A stretch of 64,000 bases of DNA from Calliopum simillimum. Lineage: Eukaryota > Arthropoda > Insecta > Diptera > Lauxaniidae. Each line of letters starts with the position of its first letter. Position 1 is the first letter of the stretch. The stretch spans positions 25,996,533-26,060,532 of the forward strand of contig OX638369.1 in assembly GCA_951812925.1 (NCBI GenBank), written 5' to 3'. Made by a program: the position numbers and the translations under genes. The notes under the pieces were generated by a model. That model had not been told where the DNA came from and ran no database searches. It saw nothing but the letters and a program-made list of their open reading frames with translations. Below are positions 35,501-46,289 of this stretch, piece by piece.

Positions 35501-35966
35501 ATAAAACCGAAGAACCAGAAAAATAGAAATGTATCTTTTTAAATACACAAAACGCGCTTCACAATGTTCAAAAAATGAGATGTCTTTTGTCAACATACAT
35601 CACTGCAAACACACTGAGTCATCCTTTTATACACCGAGGAACGCACTAAATGCATCTTTGTATGAAGCCACCTCGTTATAATGTAATAAAACCGTACGTC
35701 ATTGAAAAATTCGCAAAAACTAATGCATCTTTTTCTATGGACCGAAAAATCAAATGCATCTTTCGTAGGGCCGTGTATCACGAAAAATATCTTTTGCAAA
35801 TGTCTGTTACAGAACAATAACTAACCGAAAAACCAAATACCAAAAAATAACAAAAAACGAAAAAATAATTAAATGCATCTTTTATTCAAACCGAACAACC
35901 GAAAAAAACAACTACATGTATCATTTCAGAAAAAACCCGCACTACGTTATGTTCAAATTACATAAA
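32576..35966 (+). mobile_element. Giant element copy 3, truncated
   Basis: Continuous with copy 2 across the intact junction at 32576. It breaks off after ACGTTATGTTCAAATTA, where copy 4's terminus (ACATAAACTGATTTTC) is attached. Contains the ribozyme motif and most of the ATGCATCTTT cluster. No coding region. Confidence 0.85.
34043..34089 (-). ncRNA. Hammerhead ribozyme motif, copy 3
   Basis: Same 47-nt motif as the other giant-element copies, on the minus strand, with all core bases and stems I-III intact. Confidence 0.7.
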
Positions 35967-37432
35967 CTGATTTTCATTTGTTTTTTAGAAATTTTGTCTG
36001 TATCAGACGAATAAGGTCATTGGGTCAAAAAAATAGCTATAAGGTGCTAGTCATTTCTTTGGGGGACTAATGGGTGATTTGTGAGACATAGTCTCACCTT
36101 TGATATCCCTACCTATGGGGACGCAACCTGATCACTATACGAAACCCTATGCACAGCTATTTCCTTATACGGTAGGTCAGTACACAGAAACCCTAATTGT
36201 TAATATCACTTAATCGTTTTTACTGTTGTATGGTGTGTATGTTCTGTGGATGTGTGTGTTCTTGTATGAATTTATTGAAGAGAACATAGTTGTTAATATA
36301 CGTATCCAATCTAACTGTCATACTATTGATTTGTATGTGAAAGGAGACAATCAAAAGTTGTTAATATACGTATACAATCTAACTGTTATACCATTGACTT
36401 GTATGTGAAAGTGGACAATAAAAGTCAATCATCCATGTGTACCTATTCTATATATACTTACTATATACACTTAATGATATAGTATACTTAATGATATAAT
36501 ATATGTATCGTTGAATCAACATATATATCACAGTTGTGTTGTCCTGGACACCGTCGCTATATGTTTCCCAGAAGTACCAAATGTGAACACTGTTATCTGT
36601 TCTCATTGGGGCATATTGTGTTTTTGTATATTAGAGTTATTCACAAAACCCTCACTCACTTATGTTATATCATACCCTATCACTTTCCATTTTACGGGAA
36701 CTCTTTTAACACTGTTAAACCTTCAGGGGCAGATTGGATTACCTTGTTGAATGTGTGTGTCCCTATCAGTTTGTTGAAGTAAAACCATTTGAGATATGGT
36801 TAGATTAAAGGATGTACTATTATGTCTGTTATGGTTATCATTTATCAATAATGTGAATACGCAAGCTCAGTTTTTACCTGTGGTAGAGAAACCACTAGTA
36901 AATGAGGAGTGTTTAAAAACCTAGGCGCAACTCTGGGTGTGGTCAATCTCACTCTAGACTCTTTATTCCGTGGGGTATCATGGTGAGGACATTAAGTCAC
37001 TAGATTCGAAGTATCATTGTCATCGACCTTTACTTTTCTCAATACTTATCAACCAGAACGGTGACCGAATTTATACTATATGTCCGAGTCCATTGCATTT
37101 ATGAATGTCCGTCTGTAGTCACTTTGATCTAAGTTCCGTATCAAAACCGGTTTATAAAAAGGTTTTTACAAAAGGTATTGTTTCGGTCCGCGATTCTAGT
37201 TTCTTGTAGGTTTAAGTCTCTATTACATGTGTACTTCTCGACCATAGTCAGATGCATGTGTAATTTCAACGGCTTCAGACTGCTTCCGATTTATGTACCT
37301 GTAAAGAAAAGTAAAAAATAAAAATAAAAGGTCGGGACAGGGATCTGCTAATGGTAAATTCGCCGTTAAGGCATAAGATATGTTAACCATATCAATAAGG
37401 TTGGGTTGTCCGTGCAGGATTCAGATTGGGCT

Positions 37433-37479
37433 GCCAATAAACGTTTTTCATCCTCGCCCATGAGGAATCATCAGTTGGC
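37433..37479 (-). ncRNA. Hammerhead ribozyme motif, copy 4
   Basis: Same motif, in the copy that encodes the reverse transcriptase. It lies on the strand opposite to that gene. I found no CTGATGA...GAAA motif on the plus strand of this copy. Confidence 0.7.
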
Positions 37480-38674
37480 TTTGATGTATAGGTGATATTA
37501 TCGGATATATCAAAAAATTAGGGAACAAGGTTGGGGGTAGATTTCATTATATGTGTACTTACCACCATAACAATTTTATGTTACTTGAAAACCAACATGT
37601 GATATTTCTGTTAATGTGGTCAGTTATGTCCTGCAACCCTTTGTGTTAATTGTGTTAGTATGTTCAGGTCGAGTTGCCTATTGTAGGGTATAATGATTTT
37701 TACACTGACACTTATAGACATAATAATGAAACCCATATAGATCCGGTTGCGGATTATAGGGTATAGATCGTTTCCGTAATAAGTAAAAAACCATTAGTAA
37801 AAACCATAGTAAAATGAGAAAACATTCATATGAGGTTATCTATGTATTTATTCCTTTATTGAGTTTGGATGGTATAATTGAGTTTAGATGGTATAATGAT
37901 GAAATGTGTATGATTATCAGCTGTTGGGTCTCTCAACACGTTGTTATATAGTCGTACATTCACTGAAAAACCTGTTATTCTTGGTAGAACCCTATATTGT
38001 ACTTGCTCTTACAATTGGTTATATAATTCAAATACATCTATTTTGTACTTTCAGTTATGACCAGTAACCTATGTGTGTTGAGAACTACGTTTAGATTTAC
38101 TATCTACCAATAATCTGCAACCTGTGAGCGTTGAGAACGTAGTTTATGGTCAACCCAACTAATAAGTGTTGAGAACTATAAAGGTGAGTGTGTTTCTATA
38201 TATTATATGTCTATCCTACCACCGTATATAGATAGGGAAAATATCAACTAACGTATCTTATTCTGTCTTATGAGACTTGTGAAAAAAATGTCTGGGTATG
38301 TGGTAACAACGTGCCCCTGTTTCTTTACTGTAGGTAAGATCTATAAAGTGTCGTGTCCTAACTGAGATATCCTGGTTCTCTAGGTTTTTGGATGTCTATT
38401 CATTTCTGTCTCTTTATGATATAGTCATCAATCTTTTATGATATAGTAATCAATCCTTTACACAGGCTTGTAGAAAACTTGTAAATAATTTTTGACTCAC
38501 CCCATCATTTTTAAAGTTCGGTTTTCCGTGTTTATGGATATTTGCTAAAGAATTCTCTGATGGCACCGTCAGTTATATTTAGTCTTGTAAACCAGTTCCT
38601 TAGTCTTAGAGTTATTTTTCTATACAGGGCCATAAAACGTTTTTTGAAAACCGTATATCACCGTATACAAGACT

Positions 38675-39325
38675 AGATGCATCTTTTATGCAACTACACT
38701 TTGTTATCCGAGAACTAAAATGCACTTTCTCTGCGAAAAATCCTTCCGTGAACCGTCTGTCAACGTAGACAAACTAAATGCATCTTTAATAAAACACCAT
38801 ATTTTACTCCGTTTGAGTTAAGGTACACCTTATATGTGTAAAAAATATCGTAAACAACCGTACGTTATTGCAAAACAAAACTAATGCATCTTACTATAAA
38901 ACCGAAGAACCAGAAAAATAGAAATGTATCTTTTTAAATACACAAAACGCGCTTCACAATGTTCAAAAAATGAGATGTCTTTTGTCAACATACATCACTG
39001 CAAACACACTGAGTCATCCTTTTATACACCGAGGAACGCACTAAATGCATCTTTGTATGAAGCCACTTCGTTATAATGTAATAAAACCGTACGTCATTGA
39101 AAAATTCGCAAAAACTAATGCATCTTTTTCTATGGACCGAAAAATCAAATGCATCTTTCGTAGGGCCGTGTATCGCGAAAAATATCTTTTGCAAATGTCT
39201 GTTACAGAACAATAACTAACCGAAAAACCAAATACCAAAAAATAACAAAAAACGAAAAAATAATTAAATGCATCTTTTATTCAAACCGAACAACCGAAAA
39301 AAACAACTACATGTATCATTTCAGA
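38675..39325 (-). repeat. Cluster of AAAGATGCATTT motifs
   Basis: About ten dispersed copies or near copies of ATGCATCTTT (read on plus) within 650 bp, usually 45-100 bp apart and often near an ACCG. Equivalent clusters: 22685-23325, 26870-27515 and 35278-35925 (plus reading), and 59720-60365 (inverted). The intervening DNA differs, so this is a repeated short site and not a simple tandem repeat. It could be a protein-binding array, e.g. POU/homeodomain-like. Function unknown. Confidence 0.6.
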
Positions 39326-40762
39326 AAAAACCCGCACTACGTTATGTTCAAATTATACTATTAACGCACAATTGATTATGTTGTCAAAGTTAATGCGATT
39401 TAGTGTGGATTGGCGGAGAAAAATATCAAAATAACACAAGTGTTTTGTTGTATTCAGAAACATAGTTATTCAGAAAATAAGTATAAAAATGGAAAATAAG
39501 GTCAAAAAACCTATGAATCAAAATTAGAGTCAATCTATTATTTGTTATCTAAGGTATAACCGTAACTAGTCAGTCTGTATCAAAAATATAACTGTCCAGT
39601 CTATTAAGTGTATAATTTTTAGTTTCCTTAAACTGATGTATTAAAATAAATTAATAGCTGTATTTTGGACACGCATGTTGGCAAAAACCTACTCTCCTTT
39701 AATGTGTAGTGTGCATTCGCCATAAATCTCTTTGATGTCGTGTATACTTTGCCTAATGTTGAACAAACCAATTCCATTATGCATTGGAACGACATACTAC
39801 ATTTAAGGGGAAAATGATCATATGTATATAACATGTCATAGGACATGTAGAGAAACGGAACATCTTTTTTTTAAAAAATGGGAATGGGGTTGCTTTGTCG
39901 CCACATTGTGGCAAGTGTATGTTAATATGTGCGACAATTGGAAACAATCGGCGTGTAGTTAGTGAAAAAGATCGGAATTTATAGGCGTTTATCAATCTTA
40001 ATATTAATTGATTGGTAATTACACAGGTTTGGAGTGTTTTACCTGTGTTTCTAGATTGAAGAAATACCCTATCGCATTCTTATACGTTGCAAAACCATCG
40101 TACATGGAAATAGTGCATAAAGGAAAGGCAATTGTCGTGTCGCTCATTGTGAAAAAACTATACTTTGCAAGTGACGCTGTCGTATCGCACATTGTGAAAA
40201 CTATATTTTGCCAGAAACCTCTGAATAAAGACAATTTATCATTTCAAAACTGGGTTTTAGCTCTGTAAAACCAAGACATTGTTTCGAAAACTGTGGGTTT
40301 GGTGTTACAAAACCTGGGTTTTGGTGCTACCAGAAACCTTACGATTGTCCATGTCGTATATTGTGCAAAGACCTGATATAATCCTGTATTTCTGCTAAAA
40401 CTTTGGTGAGTTATGACTTTAGAAACTATGTTTGGTGTTATGCCAACAAAAAATTAGTTATTATGATCAGTACATGTTTAGGGGTATATATTTTTGATAA
40501 ATGGTTATTCCATTGTGTTTAACGTAATCAGGTTTGTCTCTGACCTTTATTGGTGCATATGTATATAGTCTTGTACTAATGGTTTTGTAAATATGGTCGC
40601 AGTGTCTTATAAGTCTTTTTAATTTTTATCTACATTCAGTATAACCATACAAAATTATGAATTCCTCCTCTATTTTTTGAATAATCTACTGGACCCCAGT
40701 CCGTCTGTCTTATACTGTGAGGGTTACTCATTCAGTTATTTATTTTTTATATAATGCTAAAG

Positions 40763-41010
40763 AAAACCGTGTGAACTAGATAAGTGAAAAACATGCCCTA
40801 TATTCCTATAATTCAATCCTTGTTTATGGATGAATCAAAAATACTTATTTTGGAAAAAAATCCACGTTGGAGGACAGATGCTAGAAAAACCGTATGAACT
40901 AGATGAGTGAAAAACCTGCCCTGTATTCCTATAATTCTATAATTCAATCCTTGTTTATGGATGAATCAAAAATATTTATTCTGGAAAAAATCCACGTTGG
41001 AGGACAGATG
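40763..41010 (+). repeat. 123-bp tandem duplication in copy 4
   Basis: Two units beginning GAAAA(A)CCGTRTGAACTAGA. Counterpart of 28963-29213, with the same extra ATAATTCT in the second unit. Confidence 0.8.
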
Positions 41011-41373
41011 TTGAAGTGGATTTATCGTTTGACTCTTATTAACCTAAGGGCTGTGATAACCTATCCAAAATCCCTAATTATTAACTGGTTTTTATTTTTG
41101 TCTCTTGTGTGTACTGATCTACATTCTAATTTGGTCTGTTATAGTTATATTTGTCGTGTGACTAACATTGGTCTAAGGGATGATAGACTTATTGTTACAA
41201 CGTGATTATTTTTAAGATATATACTAATTTTTCCAAAAATATATAGTGCTCCTTAAATATTAAGCGACAATCTACTATGTGTGTTGATCTATATTGGCTA
41301 ACCCCCCTATTTTGTCTATAGTGTGTAATGATTTATAGTGACTAACCTATATGGGTACTCCTACTAATTGCAG

Positions 41374-41683
41374 TGTTCAAGACCAGATCAGTGGTATTGG
41401 CCTTGGTGACGTGTCCTATAGTTATTACGAAAAAGCTCCAATCACGCTTATTCCACATATACCTATCCAGAAAGACAACTTATTTGCAAGAAGAACCACG
41501 GTGCGTTTTTTTTCTATTGGAGCCATCAGTGAGTGTCGCCTCACCATATATAGGATTAGCACTTTTTTGAAAACCAATGAAAGGGTGTTATAGTATACGC
41601 ATCCCATCTGGGAGAGGAAGTACACCTGTGGCTGTGGTTCAGTGCCAGTATATGCTGACAAGGAACCTTCTTTTAACACATGA
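41374..41683 (+). CDS. Possible two-exon small gene upstream of the reverse transcriptase
   Basis: Exon 1 (41374-41500) follows CTACTAATTGCAG and reads VQDQISGIGLGDVSYSYYEK and onward to NLFARRTT. A GTGCGT donor follows. A 93-nt intron ends GTGTTATAG. Exon 2 (41594-41683) joins in phase and reads YTHPIWERKYTCGCGSVPVY and onward to SFNT, then TGA. The residue mix looks protein-like, and exon 1 needs an upstream exon because it starts in phase 1. No family recognised. Splicing is inferred from sequence signals only; RNA data would decide. Confidence 0.35.
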
Positions 41684-41795
41684 AAATAAGTTTGGCTTGG
41701 TGGCATAAATAACGGTGAGTTATATTCATATGCCATAGCTACAACTATAGTACGTTGGTTAGTAGTTACTAGACATCACTATAAACACTGGGTTG

Positions 41796-42020
41796 ATGCA
41801 TATCGTTGTGTTGTGTATTCCTTATATAGATTCAAGAATACAAGCCGTGGTTGTGAATTGGTGCAAAAATATTGTTCTTCAACTGGATTTGTGTTGTGGA
41901 CGTGAATTACGTCTGGCTAAAACCCTGTTCAACACTCAAGTCAATGTACACAGTAGCGGTTCGAAGAGGAGTTACTGCTGTGTTCCTGGTTCAATAAAGT
42001 GGTCAGTGATTACTGTTTAG
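41796..42020 (+). CDS. Hypothetical ORF, about 74 aa
   Basis: First ATG at 41796, ending in TAG at 42018-42020. It is cysteine- and valine-rich in its first half, then RELRLAKTLFNTQVNVH and a basic, serine-rich tail. It begins just inside the part missing from copy 2 and lies 60 bp before the next ORF. A competing frame is open over the first 100 bp, so coding status is uncertain. No family recognised. Confidence 0.3.
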   Translation: MHIVVLCIPYIDSRIQAVVVNWCKNIVLQLDLCCGRELRLAKTLFNTQVNVHSSGSKRSYCCVPGSIKWSVITV

Positions 42021-42079
42021 AGAAACCGATTCTCATTCTACCCTAATTCATCATAACGTTTATCTAGTTGGAGATTATA

Positions 42080-42481
42080 ATGGAGATGGGTGGGCGTGTT
42101 AATAACACAGAATTCTTTGAGATGGCAGACGATGAGGCCATTGACTCACGGCTACGTTCCTTCGTACAGCGGGTAGAACGTGGAGAGGCTTTGACTATGG
42201 GTGGCTATGCCTGTTCCGTTATGGGTAGTGTCCCAGAGGACTCAGTTATGGTCTCCCCCGAGTCTTCTGCTAAAGTCTTACAATTAACAAATGTAGACCT
42301 ACCAATTATTCCTACAAATGACAACCACCCTGTGTCACTCATTGGGTCCTCAGCCCTTGAAGATGTTGTATTGGACGGGGATGTGGAACTCACCAAAAAT
42401 GATGTCTCTCCGTCCTCCGAATCCGATATTACATTTCTACTACCCAAATGTGAGTCGGAGGAGAGAGTCAATCTACTTTAA
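42080..42481 (+). CDS. Acidic hypothetical protein, 133 aa, related to the RT N-terminus
   Basis: The first ATG is at 42080 (MEMGGRVNN); the upstream in-frame TTG is unlikely as a start. The segment FFEMADDEAIDSRLRSF then VQRVERGEA aligns with YFEDFLDDGTIVDVELSSL then LEHLERGGV at the start of the 43110 ORF, so the two share an N-terminal module of about 25-30 residues. The rest is acidic and Ser/Asp-rich, and SSESDITFL recalls SSESDLVSY in the larger protein. No known domain. The ORF end overlaps an excellent donor-like AATGTGAGT (about 42448-42456), so it could be an alternative first exon of the reverse transcriptase transcript (inference). Confidence 0.6.
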   Translation: MEMGGRVNNTEFFEMADDEAIDSRLRSFVQRVERGEALTMGGYACSVMGSVPEDSVMVSPESSAKVLQLTNVDLPIIPTNDNHPVSLIGSSALEDVVLDGDVELTKNDVSPSSESDITFLLPKCESEERVNLL

Positions 42482-42870
42482 ATGTGGATAAGTGTCGGGG
42501 TATGGGAATGGGTGATTACTACCTCATATGTCGTCATCTATCTACTCATGTATCATATGTCCATATTTATTTCTAGACTATCTTATCAATTCCTATATTT
42601 ACTTATATACTAACCTCACAAACAAAATGTGGGCTCTTGTATTGAAACATAGTTTTATATTGCAGTAACTGTCTGGTCGTGGGACGCAAATGCCTACAAT
42701 ATTCAAGACTATCAAGTATTTGCCATTTATGAACAAGACGGGTTTCAGTACAGTTCACCCTACTATATTGTTGACGAAAAAAACACACCACCACTTATGT
42801 GGGCCGAGAGTATTACACTCCTTATTTATATGGGTTAAGAATGCTATGCTTACTATTTAATATGGATGTC

Positions 42871-42990
42871 TGTATAACTATATTTTTGTATAACTAATTA
42901 TTACACTTCTTGTATTTATATGGTGTACAGTATAACTATGTATTTTTGTATAACTAATTATTACACTTCTTGTTATTTATGTGGTGTACA
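42871..42990 (+). repeat. 60-bp tandem repeat, two units
   Basis: GTATAACTA..TATTTTTGTA, then TAACTAATTATTACACTTCT, then TGT(A/TT)TTTATRTGGTGTACA occurs twice in tandem, just upstream of the reverse transcriptase ORF. Each unit ends in a splice-acceptor-like GGTGTACAG. Present only in copy 4. Confidence 0.75.
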
Positions 42991-43109
42991 GTATTGACAG
43001 TATTATTGTGTAATACCATTCTATGGTGTTGGTGGCTGTTATTGGTAATTGTCTTCACTTGTATGCAAAAACTTGTTTGGTATAAAAAATATCTCTCTAT
43101 TTTGTTGTA

Positions 43110-46100
43110 ATGGCTGAGCCATATTTTGAAGACTTTTTGGATGATGGGACAATTGTTGATGTCGAGTTGTCGTCGTTGTTAGAGCACTTGGAGCGTGGGG
43201 GGGTCTCCCCTACCATTGTTGTCGATGTGACTAAGTCATTGTTACCTAGTCATTCTTTACCTCACGGCAATGATCCCACTTTGGTCTCTTTCCATGCTGA
43301 TCAGAATGACATGGGTTCTGGTAGTGGAATTCAGATGGATTATATGAGTCTATTTTCTGAACCCGCATGTGAAACAATGTTCACTGAAATAGATACCGGC
43401 ATATCTCGTGATGTTTTTGGTGAGTCAGATATAGGCAATTCTATTATCTGTGACGTGTCGGACTTGGAACTGTCGAATGATGAAGCTTGTTATATTCCCC
43501 CCGGTCAGACTGTGTGTGGGGTTATTCCCTGTGACGTATTGGATGTGGATATATCTAATGAATCAGAAGTTCGTCCTATTCCCTCCAGTCGGACTGTGCG
43601 TGAAGTTAATCCTTGTGATTTATTGGATCTTGAGATGTCAAAAGAATCTGAAGTTTCTTATATTCATCCTGGTCAGTCTATATGTGGGTCAAATACCCCC
43701 CACATCACTTCATCCGAGTCAGATCTGGTTTCGTACATTCGTTTAGTTTCTTCCGAATCAGATGTGAAATTACCTAATTTGGAAAACCCGAGTTCGCCTG
43801 TACTGTCTGGCTCTATCGCGTCATACACTTCGTGCGTACCTTATCTTATAGACCCTCTTATTCCTGACTTTGACTCTGATTGTACTGAGGACTGTGGTCC
43901 TGAGATCACTCCCGGGCAAATTTTATGTGTTTCGACTACTAGTTCTGCCGATACGTCTGATGGGTCCCAAGGTTCATATTCTGTTCTTAACCGGTCTATC
44001 TTGTGTTCTCCTGTAAGTTCTGTATTATCTGTGGAGGCTTCGGTCGTTAATGTTCCAGTTCTTATATCGTCGGATGAAGACCCTAGTATTTCTGGTTCTG
44101 CATATAGGGTTGATTCTACTGCTACAGTTGCGGGTGAGAATCCTATGGCGGAGGCGCCTATGTGTGATGTCACTGGCCCCGTGAATACTAACTCTGAGGA
44201 TATTACTAGCACTGACGAGCCCAAAATAGTAATAGGTGGACCCGGTCTTGTTGGATCTAATGCCGTTTTGGCTGGAGACAGATTCGTTCCTAATGTTAAC
44301 GTGTCGACTCCTGCTGTTGTTGTGTCGACTCCTGCTGCTGCTGTGTCGACTCTTGCTGAAAATGATCGTCTATCTCAACAAAGAACATATCTATCCTCAA
44401 CTCGAGAAATAATACCTCTAGAATGTGGAAAGGAGAGTTCTGAAGGTCTGCTTACAATAGCTGAAGTTATACATGGAAACAGTCGAGGGCCTATCCTAAG
44501 TCGGGAAACTATGATCAAAGCTGTCCGGGGTGGTTTTAATAATTTGACTACTATTCCTGTGGATGATGAAGTCCAAGTCTTGTTGAGTTTAGGGCCTAGA
44601 TTTGTGCCACCTCACCTACCACGTTTCTCAGATGTGCTGGAAGTAATCGACCACGTTGCTAGGGTATATAATAGAACCCATGGCGGAATGGGAGACTTTT
44701 CGCTTATATTTAACGAATTGTATCATGAACATTATGACAGGTTATTAAAGGTTATGCGAGAAGGCAGATATAACAACGGTATCACTCAAATGTTTTTGAT
44801 TATGTTGGAGAGGACCAAAGATTTTCTTCGTTCACATCCTGAAGTATGTCTGGTGCAGTCGGATAAAAGTAATTGTACTACGTTGATGTTTAAGACTGAG
44901 TATAAAGAGAAAATGTATCAGTGGATTTCTGGTTGTATTGCTAAAGGTTCTTATTCTTGTTTTGAAGGTACATACGGTCAAATACGTAACTCATTAACAG
45001 CTCACTTTAACGTTTTACGTAGGGGGTTATTGGAATGCTATAATCGTTGTGGAGAACGTTTGTGTTCTCGGAAATATATTACCAAATTGCGCACCTTTGA
45101 TGTGGACCTGGCTAATATACCTTGTATGTATGGTTCTGTCAAGGACCACATGCCTGATAAGCCGTGTAGGCCGATTTGCAGTACCGTTAACTGGTTCACT
45201 TATCCCATCCAGCAGATAATTGCTAAATGTTTACGGAAGTCAATTGGGAAGTCCCTGTCTGAACATAATGTGTCAAACATTGCCCATGTAGCTTGTCAAT
45301 TACACTCCATACCTTTGTCCGCCAATTATATCTTCGTCAAGTTTGACGTTCACGATATGTATCCGTCAATGAATAAGAGTGAGATAATGCATGTTCTGAA
45401 ACAGGTCGTCGCAAAGTCTTGGTATTCGCAGAATTGTTGCATTCCCGGTGTACTCCTGCTAAGTTGTGTGAATTATTCTCTGAATGTTGCAAATTATTTC
45501 ACATATGATAATAAGATCTATCGGCAGGTGCGTGGTTTCCCACAGGGAGCTTGTGATTCAGGGCTTCTAGCGACTATTATTTTAGATTATCATCTATCCT
45601 TACATAAATGGCAGCTATTTAATTCTCACCAGATTGTATATTGGTTTAAGTATATTGACGATTTTTTCATATACATACATCGGGATAACGTTCAATCCTT
45701 CAAAGATACATTTGAGAGATTAACTGGACTGCAGTTAACCTGTGAACATGAGGAGTCCAAAAATGGTATGAACTATATATCCTTTCTTGATATATCTATC
45801 TATCGACGGGATACTATTTTGTATACTAGTGTGTTTGTTAAGCCTTGTGCCTCCCGCAGGATGGCCCATTATTACGATAGCTACAAGCCTGAGTCAGCGC
45901 GTGCGACCGTTAAGGGGTATGTCATCAACGTTCTCCGAAAAACCAGTAATCTTTTCCTATTTGATGACTTGGATGATGTGTATCAACGTTGCCGAGAAAA
46001 CAGTTATCCTATAGTGTTGTTGAATGAGTTATTTGTGGATACTATCTTGCTAGAGGTATCTAGGCTATCTGGTGTGTCTCCTGAGGACTTTCGAACATTG

Positions 46101-46289
46101 GTTGAACAGAACGTTGTTAATGTGAAAATGCGTATGGACTTGTTGCGTTCATATATTCAAAGAATAACTCCTGTTCATGTTAAGGATATGGTTTATACCG
46201 CCAGTAAGGCCATTAAACGTCAATCAGTTGTTAAACGGAATAAAAATCGGTTATCCTGCATACTCGGCACCTATACAGTATATTTGTGA
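43110..46289 (+). CDS. Penelope-like-element reverse transcriptase, 1059 aa
   Basis: RNA-dependent DNA polymerase of a Penelope-like retroelement. Residues 1-440 are a Ser/Asp-rich acidic extension with three 27-28-residue repeats starting CDVSDLEL, CDVLDVDI and CDLLDLEM (C114, C141, C169). The family core follows: LSLGPRFVPP (492-501), VQSDKSNCTTLMF (582-594), MYGSVKDHMPDKPCRPI (673-689), motif A FVKFDVHDMYPSM (catalytic D746), motif B GFPQGACDSGLLA (809-821), motif C YIDD (D850, D851), then YISFLDISIYR (889-899) and the VFVKPC thumb segment. The start ATG at 43110 begins a module shared with the 42080 ORF. The extension is much longer than in typical PLE proteins. It ends in a frame overlapping the endonuclease-like ORF. 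The PLE assignment is firm; the subfamily is not determined. Confidence 0.9.
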   Translation: MAEPYFEDFLDDGTIVDVELSSLLEHLERGGVSPTIVVDVTKSLLPSHSLPHGNDPTLVSFHADQNDMGSGSGIQMDYMSLFSEPACETMFTEIDTGISRDVFGESDIGNSIICDVSDLELSNDEACYIPPGQTVCGVIPCDVLDVDISNESEVRPIPSSRTVREVNPCDLLDLEMSKESEVSYIHPGQSICGSNTPHITSSESDLVSYIRLVSSESDVKLPNLENPSSPVLSGSIASYTSCVPYLIDPLIPDFDSDCTEDCGPEITPGQILCVSTTSSADTSDGSQGSYSVLNRSILCSPVSSVLSVEASVVNVPVLISSDEDPSISGSAYRVDSTATVAGENPMAEAPMCDVTGPVNTNSEDITSTDEPKIVIGGPGLVGSNAVLAGDRFVPNVNVSTPAVVVSTPAAAVSTLAENDRLSQQRTYLSSTREIIPLECGKESSEGLLTIAEVIHGNSRGPILSRETMIKAVRGGFNNLTTIPVDDEVQVLLSLGPRFVPPHLPRFSDVLEVIDHVARVYNRTHGGMGDFSLIFNELYHEHYDRLLKVMREGRYNNGITQMFLIMLERTKDFLRSHPEVCLVQSDKSNCTTLMFKTEYKEKMYQWISGCIAKGSYSCFEGTYGQIRNSLTAHFNVLRRGLLECYNRCGERLCSRKYITKLRTFDVDLANIPCMYGSVKDHMPDKPCRPICSTVNWFTYPIQQIIAKCLRKSIGKSLSEHNVSNIAHVACQLHSIPLSANYIFVKFDVHDMYPSMNKSEIMHVLKQVVAKSWYSQNCCIPGVLLLSCVNYSLNVANYFTYDNKIYRQVRGFPQGACDSGLLATIILDYHLSLHKWQLFNSHQIVYWFKYIDDFFIYIHRDNVQSFKDTFERLTGLQLTCEHEESKNGMNYISFLDISIYRRDTILYTSVFVKPCASRRMAHYYDSYKPESARATVKGYVINVLRKTSNLFLFDDLDDVYQRCRENSYPIVLLNELFVDTILLEVSRLSGVSPEDFRTLVEQNVVNVKMRMDLLRSYIQRITPVHVKDMVYTASKAIKRQSVVKRNKNRLSCILGTYTVYL

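Noticed and set aside
43841..44224. 127-aa minus-strand ORF
   Set aside because: Antisense shadow of the reverse transcriptase N-terminal extension.
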